A stretch of 40,833 nt of DNA from Mycolicibacterium austroafricanum (GTDB lineage Bacteria; Actinomycetota; Actinomycetes; Mycobacteriales; Mycobacteriaceae). The position numbers were made by a program, and so were the translations under genes. Of this stretch, positions 16,297 through 22,885 are shown in pieces. The notes beneath the pieces are model-generated. The model did not search any database and had not been told where the DNA came from. It was given only the letters and a program-made list of their open reading frames with translations. The first letter of the stretch is position 1, and each line of letters starts with the position of its first letter. The stretch is taken from positions 68,714 through 109,546 of the forward strand of contig NZ_CACSIP010000006.1 in the NCBI RefSeq assembly GCF_902705885.1, written 5' to 3'.

Positions 16297-17019
16297 CGGA
16301 CGGGCCGGGTCGTCGGCCTCCCACAGCGCCGCCAGGCACTGCGCGCCCAGGACGCCCGGATCACTCCCGATCTCGTCGAGCGTCACGGTGCGCAGAGCCG
16401 CGCGCGGCGCCGCCGACACCCATTCGACACCGACCTCGAGCGGATGCACCGGGTCATCACCGGCCGACACCACCCCCATCGGCGCGGCGAGCGACTCGAG
16501 GTCGCCGACCGTCGGCGCGACATACCGGGCCGCCGCCTCCATTGCCTCCGGCAGCGCCGGCCACTGCCCGACCCACGACCGGGTCAACTCCTCGGCCAGC
16601 CACGTCGGGCTCGACGCCTGCATCTGCGCGGTCGCCGACACCAGGCCGTTTCGCCGCAGCAACTCCGCGGAATGGCGGGCCGCCAGCGCCGCCGGCGCCC
16701 CGTCGGGCGCGCCGGTCCACGCCGGCAGCGCGGCCAGCACCGCGACCACCCGACCGGGATGTGACAGCGCCCATGCCGCGGCGACGGCGGCGCCGATGGA
16801 GACGCCCCCGACCGCGATCGGCCGCGAACCGCCCGCCCGCGCCGCACTGTCGAGTTCGTCCCGATACCCGTCGAGCAGCCGATGCGGCTGCGGCGACGGA
16901 GTCACGACGGACGCGCCGACCTCGTGGAGTGAGCGTGAAAAGGCCCGGTAGACGAAGTCGTCGTCGGATCCTGTGCCAGGAAGCAGAACGGTGGTGACAC
17001 CGCGCAGATCGACCGTCAT
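16279..17019 (-). CDS. Alpha/beta hydrolase family protein (Rv2695-like)
   Basis: A 246-residue cytoplasmic protein with an alpha/beta hydrolase pattern. An N-terminal strand and oxyanion-hole region VTTVLLPGTGSDDDFVYRAF lies near residues 8-27. The nucleophile elbow is GGVSIGAA (about 70-77), with Ser as the presumed nucleophile. A late DDPVHPLEVG (about 188-197) would carry the acid and the region before the final histidine. The catalytic His is not obvious in the last 40 residues, so activity is uncertain. The ATG at 17017-17019 has no clear ribosome site. The 3' end lies in a 22-bp repeat. Confidence 0.75.
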   Translation of the reverse strand: MTVDLRGVTTVLLPGTGSDDDFVYRAFSRSLHEVGASVVTPSPQPHRLLDGYRDELDSAARAGGSRPIAVGGVSIGAAVAAAWALSHPGRVVAVLAALPAWTGAPDGAPAALAARHSAELLRRNGLVSATAQMQASSPTWLAEELTRSWVGQWPALPEAMEAAARYVAPTVGDLESLAAPMGVVSAGDDPVHPLEVGVEWVSAAPRAALRTVTLDEIGSDPGVLGAQCLAALWEADDPARPPRAPQ

Positions 17020-17151
17020 GTCACGATCGTGCACCGCCGCGGAATCGGTGGCGCGACGAGGTCGCCCCTACGTGGCACATCGGTACCAAGAGGTCTACCG
17101 TGGCGAGGGTTAGGTCGATCCACGGTGGATTGACAGGACTCAGGAGAAGCC

Positions 17152-17523
17152 ATGGCCACGGCCGAGGGGTATCTTCGGCGGCTCACCCGTCGGTTGACCG
17201 AGGACCCGGAACAACTTGACGTCCAGGAGCTCAGCGATGAAGCCGCGAGCACCGGCGCGCAGAAGGCGATCGACTGTCACCGCGGCCAGGAGGTGACCAT
17301 GGTCGGCACGCTGCGCAGCGTGGAGTGCAACGGCAAGAGCTGCGCCGGCGGCGTCAAGGCCGAACTGTTCGACGGCACCGACTCGGTGATGCTGGTCTGG
17401 CTGGGGCAGCGTCGCATCCCGGGTATCGAGTCCGGCCGCACCCTGAAGGTGCACGGCCGAGTGGGCAAACTGGACAACGGTTCCAAAGCGATCTACAACC
17501 CCCACTACGAGATCCAGAAGTGA
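17152..17523 (+). CDS. OB-fold nucleic-acid-binding protein (Rv2694c-like)
   Basis: A 123-residue protein. Residues 1-40 are a charged helical part (YLRRLTRRLTEDPEQLDVQEL). An OB-fold follows at about 47-120: VTMVGTLRSVECN, VKAELFDGTDSVMLVWLGQRRIPGI, RTLKVHGRVG, and a conserved end YNPHYEI. Such domains bind RNA or single-stranded DNA; the ligand is not known. AGGAG lies 6 nt before the ATG. It overlaps the DUF3159 gene by 4 nt (GTGA), so the two are translationally coupled. Confidence 0.88.
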   Translation: MATAEGYLRRLTRRLTEDPEQLDVQELSDEAASTGAQKAIDCHRGQEVTMVGTLRSVECNGKSCAGGVKAELFDGTDSVMLVWLGQRRIPGIESGRTLKVHGRVGKLDNGSKAIYNPHYEIQK

Positions 17524-18218
17524 GTGCCCCCGGTACCGAACCGGGCGAGGCCTCAGCACCGCGGGGAGCGGCCGTCCTCGCACAGATGGGCGGCATCAGC
17601 GGGCTGATCTACTCCTCGCTGCCGGTCGTGGTGTTCGTCCCGGTGTCCTCGGCGTTCGGGCTGATGCCCGCGATCGGCGCCGCCCTGGGGGTCGCGACGC
17701 TGATCCTCGGGTGGCGGCTGTTCCGCCGGGACTCGGTGCAACCGGCCATCTCGGGCTTCTTCGCGGTCGGCATCAGTGCGCTGATCGCCTACCTCGTCGG
17801 GGCCTCCAAGGGGTACTTCCTGCTCGGCATCTGGATGTCGCTGTTCTGGGCCGTCGTGTTCACCACATCGGTCCTCATCCGTCGACCACTGGTCGGCTAC
17901 ATCTGGGGGTGGGTGAACACCCATGACCGGCGGTGGCGTGACGTGCCCCGAGCGGTACGCGCCTTCGACTTGGCGACGCTGGTGTGGGTGGCGGTATTCA
18001 GCGCACGGTTCGTGGTGCAGAACCATCTCTACGACGCCGACCAGACAGGCTGGCTGGGGGTGGCCCGGATCGCGATGGGCTGGCCGCTGACCGCGGTGGC
18101 GGCGCTGGTGACCTACCTGGCGATCAGGGCCGCTCAGCGGGCGCTGCACGAGCACGACACGGCGGGCGACGTCGACGTGACGTCCGAACCCGACGATTCG
18201 GTGCAAAAGCCGCGCTGA
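17520..18218 (+). CDS. DUF3159 integral membrane protein (Rv2693c-like)
   Basis: A 232-residue membrane protein of the DUF3159 family with about six hydrophobic helices: roughly residues 23-45, 47-60, 73-91, 98-120, 150-167 and 183-202. WVNTHDRRWRDVPRAVRAFDLAT is a charged loop in the middle, and the C-terminal 30 residues are acidic and soluble. Function is unknown. The GTG start overlaps the stop of the OB-fold gene. The stop is 3 bp from that of the convergent ceoC. Confidence 0.88.
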   Translation: MSAPGTEPGEASAPRGAAVLAQMGGISGLIYSSLPVVVFVPVSSAFGLMPAIGAALGVATLILGWRLFRRDSVQPAISGFFAVGISALIAYLVGASKGYFLLGIWMSLFWAVVFTTSVLIRRPLVGYIWGWVNTHDRRWRDVPRAVRAFDLATLVWVAVFSARFVVQNHLYDADQTGWLGVARIAMGWPLTAVAALVTYLAIRAAQRALHEHDTAGDVDVTSEPDDSVQKPR

Positions 18219-18221
18219 GGC

Positions 18222-18887
18222 TTAGCGCAGGCGCGGGTGCAGGAGCAGTTCGCGCAGGTCGTCTTCCACTTCGGCGACCGCGACGAACAGCAACTCGTCG
18301 CCGCCCTCGAGCGGTTCGTCGCCTTCGGGAACGATGACGCGCGGACCCCGAAGGATCGTCACCAGCGCCACATCCCGGGGCAGTTCGAGACGCTTCACCG
18401 GCTTGCCGCCCCACGGGGTGTCGTCGGGCAGCGTGATCTCGACGAGATTGGCCTGGCCCTTGCTGAACTCCATCAGCCGGACCAGATCGCCGACCGAGAC
18501 CGCTTCCTCGACCAACGAGGCCAACATCCGCGGCGTGGACACCGCGACATCGACCCCCCATGCCTCGTCGAAGAGCCATTCGTTGCGGGGGTCGTTGACC
18601 CTGGCCACCACCCGCGGGACCGCGAACTCGGTCTTGGACAGCAGGCTGACGACCACGTTGGCCTTGTCGTCTCCGGTGGCGGCGATCACCACGTCGAATT
18701 CCTCGAGCTTGACCGATTCCAGCAGGCTGAGCTCGCATGCGTCACCCAGGCGCCAGTGCGCCGCCGGGATGGCGTCGACATCGATGTGACCCGGGTTGCG
18801 CTCCAGCAGCGTGACTTCGTGGTGCTCGATCAGCTCGCGGGCGATGGAGCGACCCACGGCACCAGCCCCGGCGATGGCGACCTTCAT
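18222..18887 (-). CDS. ceoC: TrkA-type potassium uptake protein CeoC
   Basis: Regulatory NAD-binding subunit of a potassium-uptake system, 221 residues, cytoplasmic. An RCK-N Rossmann domain begins at residue 1 with MKVAIAGAGAVG (Gly7, Gly9, Gly12). TGDDKANVVVSLLSKTEF and VVARVNDPRNEWLF are typical of TrkA_N. From about residue 135 an RCK-C domain follows (ANLVEITLPDDTPWGGKPVKRLELP, then GDELLFVAV). The ATG overlaps the stop of ceoB by 4 nt (ATGA), so the pair is one operon and likely forms a hetero-oligomer. The adjacent divergent transporter is the likely partner. Confidence 0.93.
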   Translation of the reverse strand: MKVAIAGAGAVGRSIARELIEHHEVTLLERNPGHIDVDAIPAAHWRLGDACELSLLESVKLEEFDVVIAATGDDKANVVVSLLSKTEFAVPRVVARVNDPRNEWLFDEAWGVDVAVSTPRMLASLVEEAVSVGDLVRLMEFSKGQANLVEITLPDDTPWGGKPVKRLELPRDVALVTILRGPRVIVPEGDEPLEGGDELLFVAVAEVEDDLRELLLHPRLR

Positions 18888-19558
18888 GCGTTGCCCGAAT
18901 CTTCGCTCGGGGGCAGTGCCGCGATGGCCAGCGCCTCGGCGATGTGGCCGGAGACGGCGGCCAGGTACACCTGGTCGCCGGCCTGGATGACGGTCTTGGC
19001 CTCGGGCAGCAAGCCGGCGCCGAAGCGGATCATGAACGACACCCGGCCGGAGGTGGCGGCTTCGAGTTCGGCGACCCGGTGCCCCATCCAGTCCTCGTGC
19101 AGCGCCAGTTCGGTGACCCCGACATTGCCGGTCGGGTCCCGCCACTTGGTGGTCTCGGTCTCGCGGGTCAGGACATTGAGCAGCCGGTCGGTGGTCCAGG
19201 GCACGGTGGCGACGGTCGGGATGCCGAGCCGTTCGTAGACCGCCGCTCGCTTGGCGTCGTAGATGCGCGCGACGACGCGGGCGACGCCGAACGTCTCCCG
19301 GGCCACCCGCGCGGAGATGATGTTCGAGTTGTCACCCGATGACACCGCCGCGAAGGCGGCGGCATCCTCGATGCCTGCGCGCAGCAACACGTCCCGGTCG
19401 AACCCCATGCCGAGTACCCGTTGGCCGGAGAAGTCGGGGGAGAGCCGGTGAAAAGCCGTGCCGTCCCGGTCGATCACCGCGACGTCATGGCCGATGCGGG
19501 CCAGGCTGTCCGACAGGGATGCGCCCACCCGGCCACATCCCATGACCACTACACGCAC
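18884..19558 (-). CDS. ceoB: TrkA-type potassium uptake protein CeoB
   Basis: Paralogue and partner of CeoC, 224 residues. RCK-N starts with MRVVVMGCGRVG (Gly7, Gly9, Gly12), and GDNSNIISARVARETFGVARVVARIYD follows at about 75-101. The RCK-C part covers about 145-210 (VTELALHEDWMGHRVAELE, GDQVYLAAVSGH). The start is a GTG at 19556-19558 with AAAGGA about 8 nt upstream. It diverges from the KimA-like transporter gene across 111 bp, which places ligand-sensing subunits and permease side by side, as in M. tuberculosis (Rv2691/Rv2692 beside Rv2690c). Confidence 0.93.
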   Translation of the reverse strand: MRVVVMGCGRVGASLSDSLARIGHDVAVIDRDGTAFHRLSPDFSGQRVLGMGFDRDVLLRAGIEDAAAFAAVSSGDNSNIISARVARETFGVARVVARIYDAKRAAVYERLGIPTVATVPWTTDRLLNVLTRETETTKWRDPTGNVGVTELALHEDWMGHRVAELEAATSGRVSFMIRFGAGLLPEAKTVIQAGDQVYLAAVSGHIAEALAIAALPPSEDSGNA

Positions 19559-19655
19559 CTGACGGTCCTTTCCGGCCGGAGCCAGCGATGGCTCACTCGA
19601 ACTGCTGTTGCTAGACCTGCGCAGTGTGAACGCTACCGCGATGACGCTGTGGGCC

Positions 19656-19661
19656 TACTCT
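19656..19661 (+). promoter_or_regulatory. -10 element for a probable leaderless transporter mRNA
   Basis: TACTCT ends 8 nt before the GTG at 19670, with no ribosome site between. No good -35 box is seen. Confidence 0.5.
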
Positions 19662-19669
19662 TGGCTCTC

Positions 19670-21664
19670 GTGTCCAAGCTTTCTACCGCCGCACGGCGGC
19701 TAGTGCTGGGCCGGCCCTTCCGCAGCGACAACCTGTCGCACACCCTGCTGCCCAAGCGGATAGCCCTGCCGGTCTTCGCCTCCGATGCGCTGTCCTCGGT
19801 GGCCTACGCACCCGAGGAGATCTTCCTGGTGCTGTCGGTGGCGGGGCTCGCCGCCTACTCGATGGCGCCGTGGATCGGCCTCGCCGTGGCGGGGGTGATG
19901 TTCATCGTGATCGCCAGCTATCGGCAGAACGTGCACGCCTACCCGTCGGGTGGCGGCGACTACGAGGTCGCCAACACCAACCTCGGTCCCACCGCCGGCC
20001 TCACCGTGGCCAGCGCGCTGCTGGTGGACTACGTGCTGACGGTCGCGGTGTCGATGTCCTCGGCGATGTCGAACATCGGCTCGGCGGTGCCGTTCGTCAA
20101 CGAGCACAAGGTGTGGTTCGCGGTCGCGGCGATCCTGCTGCTGGCCTCGCTGAACCTGCGCGGGGTGCGGGAATCGGGGACCGCCTTCGCGATACCCACC
20201 TACGCGTTCATGATCGGCATGTACACGATGCTGGTCTGGGGGTTCTTCCAGATCTACGCGCTCGATGAGCCGCTGCGTGCCGAGTCCGCCGAGTTCGAGT
20301 TGACCTCCGAGCACGGTGACATCCTCGGCTTCGCGCTGGTGTTCCTGGTCGCGCGGGCATTCTCGTCGGGCAGTGCCGCGCTGACCGGCGTCGAGGCGAT
20401 CAGCAACGGCGTTCCGGCGTTCCGCAAGCCCAAGTCGCGCAACGCCGCGACCACCCTGCTGGGGCTGGGCATCATCGCGATCACCATGTTCATGGGGGTG
20501 ATCATGCTGGCCCAGGCGACGGGCGTGCAGATCGCGGAGCGCCCGGGCGAACAGCTCGTCGGCGCACCGGAGAACTACGAGCAGAAAACGTTGGTGGCGC
20601 AGCTGGCCGACGCGGTGTTCCACAGCTCGCCGATCGGGCTGTTCCTGATCGCCGGTGTCACGGCGCTGATATTGGTGCTGGCGGCCAACACCGCGTTCAA
20701 CGGTTTCCCGGTGCTCGGATCGATTCTGGCGCAGGACCGTTTCCTGCCCCGCCAGCTGCACACCCGGGGCGACCGGCTGGCGTTCTCCAACGGCATCCTC
20801 TTTCTGGCCTTCGGCGCGATCGCGTTCGTCGTGGCGTTCCAGGCGCAGGTCACCGCCCTGATCCAGCTTTATATCGTCGGTGTGTTCGTGTCGTTCACGT
20901 TGAGCCAGATGGGCATGATGCGGCACTGGACCCGGCTGCTGCGCACCGAGACCGACGCCGATGCCCGCGGCCGGATGAAGCGCTCCCGGATCATCAACAC
21001 CGTCGGCTTCATCTGCACCGGCACCGTGCTGATCATCGTCGTCGCCACCAAGTTCCTGGCGGGCGCCTGGATCGCGATCCTGGCGATGGGTTCGCTGTTC
21101 GCCATCATGAAACTCATCCACAAGCATTACGCGTCGGTGAGCCGCGAGCTCGAACTGCGTGCCGCCGAGGCCGAGGACATCGTGCTGCCCAGCCGCAACC
21201 ATGCGATCGTGCTGGTGTCCAACGTGCATCTGCCGACATTGCGCGCGCTGGCCTACGCCCGCGCCACCCGCCCCGATCTGATCGAGGCCATCACGGTCAG
21301 CGTCGACGACGCCGAGACGCGCGCGCTGGTGCACAAGTGGGAGCACAGCGACATCAGCGTGCCGTTGAAGGTGATCGCCTCGCCGTACCGGGAGATCACC
21401 CGTCCGGTACTCGAATACGTCAAACGGGTCAGCAAGGACTCACCGCGCACCGTGGTCACCGTGTTCATCCCCGAGTACGTGGTGGGCCACTGGTGGGAAC
21501 AGTTGCTGCACAACCAGAGTGCGCTGCGGCTGAAGGGCAGGCTGCTGTTCGAACCCAACGTCATGGTGACCTCCGTCCCGTGGCAGCTGACGTCGTCGGA
21601 GCGGTTGAAGAAGCTGGAACCGCAGTCGGCGCCCGGTGATGCACGCAGGGGGTTCCTGGATTGA
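19670..21664 (+). CDS. APC-family transporter, KimA/YdaO-like probable potassium transporter (Rv2690c-like)
   Basis: A 664-residue membrane protein with about 12 helices in residues 30-475 and a cytoplasmic C-terminal domain of about 170 residues (begins near NHAIVLVSNVHLPTLRALAYA, universal-stress-like). It is usually annotated amino-acid permease. The first helix ASDALSSVAYAPEE (Asp39, Tyr46) matches the segment of Bacillus KimA that holds the potassium-binding Asp36 and Tyr43; SYRQNVHAYPSGGGDYEV and LLVDYVLTVAVSMSSAMSNI also follow KimA. Together with adjacent ceoBC this argues for potassium rather than amino acids; that is inference. The GTG start lies 8 nt after a TACTCT box. Its stop overlaps the next gene's TTG. 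Confidence 0.85.
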   Translation: MSKLSTAARRLVLGRPFRSDNLSHTLLPKRIALPVFASDALSSVAYAPEEIFLVLSVAGLAAYSMAPWIGLAVAGVMFIVIASYRQNVHAYPSGGGDYEVANTNLGPTAGLTVASALLVDYVLTVAVSMSSAMSNIGSAVPFVNEHKVWFAVAAILLLASLNLRGVRESGTAFAIPTYAFMIGMYTMLVWGFFQIYALDEPLRAESAEFELTSEHGDILGFALVFLVARAFSSGSAALTGVEAISNGVPAFRKPKSRNAATTLLGLGIIAITMFMGVIMLAQATGVQIAERPGEQLVGAPENYEQKTLVAQLADAVFHSSPIGLFLIAGVTALILVLAANTAFNGFPVLGSILAQDRFLPRQLHTRGDRLAFSNGILFLAFGAIAFVVAFQAQVTALIQLYIVGVFVSFTLSQMGMMRHWTRLLRTETDADARGRMKRSRIINTVGFICTGTVLIIVVATKFLAGAWIAILAMGSLFAIMKLIHKHYASVSRELELRAAEAEDIVLPSRNHAIVLVSNVHLPTLRALAYARATRPDLIEAITVSVDDAETRALVHKWEHSDISVPLKVIASPYREITRPVLEYVKRVSKDSPRTVVTVFIPEYVVGHWWEQLLHNQSALRLKGRLLFEPNVMVTSVPWQLTSSERLKKLEPQSAPGDARRGFLD

Positions 21665-22875
21665 GCATCGATTCCGCTCCCGAGGAACTCACGCTGACCA
21701 CCGGGGCCGCGGCCAACGGTGGCAGCTGCGTGGCCCGCCACGACGGCAGGGTGGTGTTCGTGCGGTACGCGCTGCCGTCGGAGAAGGTCAGGGTCCGGGT
21801 GACGGGTGGAGCCGGCGCTCGCGGCTCCTACTGGAACGCCGACGTCGTCGAGGTGCTCGAACCCTCTGCAGACCGGATCGAGTCGCTGTGTCCGATCGCC
21901 GGGGTGCACGCAGCGGGATGCTGCGACCTCGCGTTCGCCGACCCGGCTGCCGCGCGCCGGCTCAAGGGCGCTGTGGTGGCCAATCAGCTTGCGCGACTTG
22001 GCGGCTACCGCTGGCGCGACGAAGACGATGCCGCCGCCGCGCCGGTGGGTGAGCTGGGCGCGACCGGATGGCGGACCCGGGTGCGGTTGGACACCTCAGC
22101 GGACGGCCGGGCGGGTTTTCACCGCTATCACAGTGCCGAACTGGTGCGCCGGCTCGACTGCGCGCAGTTGCCGGCGGGCATGCTCGCCGGGATCGCCGAC
22201 ACCCGCTGGCCCGCCGGTTCGGAGATCCATGTGGCCGTCGACGACGAGGGTGTCCGCCACGTGGTGGTGTCGGGTTCTCGCGCTGCCCGCAAGACGACGG
22301 TGGCCGAAGGTGGTTACGAGGCGGTGCAGCGGGTGGACGAGCGCAGCTGGCGGGTGCCGGTGACGGCGTTCTGGCAGGCGCACCGCGACGCCCCGCAGCT
22401 CTACAGCTCGCTGGTCGCCGAATGGGCGGGGCTGCAACCGGGGATGACGGCGTGGGACCTCTACGGTGGCGCAGGCGTGTTCGCGGCGGCGTTGGCCCGG
22501 GAGGTCGGTGAGACCGGCCGGGTGCTCACCGTGGACACCTCGCGGGGCGCTTCCCGCGCCGCGCGCACCGCGCTTGCCGACCTGAGCTGGGTTGAGGTTC
22601 TCACCGATTCGGTGCGGCGAGCGCTGACCGGGCAGCGCAGCCGCGCCGACGTCGCGGTGTTGGACCCCCCGCGCGCCGGAGCGGGCCGCGACGTGATCGA
22701 TCTGCTGGCAGCCGCCGAGGTGCCGCGCATCGTCCACATCGGTTGTGAGGCAGCTTCTTTCGCACGGGATATCGGGCTCTACCGTGGGCATGGCTACGCC
22801 GTGGAGAAGTTGGAGGCGTTCGACTCGTTCCCGCTGACCCACCACGTCGAGTGCATCGCGGTGCTCACCCGCTGA
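21661..22875 (+). CDS. TrmA/RumA-type class I RNA (uracil-C5) methyltransferase (Rv2689c-like)
   Basis: A 404-residue protein expected to methylate uracil C5 in tRNA or rRNA with SAM. An N-terminal TRAM-like domain (residues 8-68) binds RNA. The SAM site is TAWDLYGGAGVFAAAL (about 261-276) and the motif LDPPRAGAG (about 334-342) follows. The catalytic cysteine is in HIGCEAASFARD. The end LEAFDSFPLTHHVECIAVLTR is family-typical. In the iron-sulfur loop only Cys77 and Cys87-Cys88 are seen, with unusual spacing (C-x9-C-C), so a [4Fe-4S] cluster is doubtful. The start is a TTG overlapping the upstream TGA, implying translational coupling to the transporter. Confidence 0.88.
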   Translation: MSIDSAPEELTLTTGAAANGGSCVARHDGRVVFVRYALPSEKVRVRVTGGAGARGSYWNADVVEVLEPSADRIESLCPIAGVHAAGCCDLAFADPAAARRLKGAVVANQLARLGGYRWRDEDDAAAAPVGELGATGWRTRVRLDTSADGRAGFHRYHSAELVRRLDCAQLPAGMLAGIADTRWPAGSEIHVAVDDEGVRHVVVSGSRAARKTTVAEGGYEAVQRVDERSWRVPVTAFWQAHRDAPQLYSSLVAEWAGLQPGMTAWDLYGGAGVFAAALAREVGETGRVLTVDTSRGASRAARTALADLSWVEVLTDSVRRALTGQRSRADVAVLDPPRAGAGRDVIDLLAAAEVPRIVHIGCEAASFARDIGLYRGHGYAVEKLEAFDSFPLTHHVECIAVLTR

Positions 22876-22885
22876 GTCGGCGCCG

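Noticed and set aside
17128..17133. Perfect TTGACA as -35 box of the OB-fold gene
   Set aside because: A -10 box at the right spacing would fall on the start codon region, and none is present; the match is probably chance.
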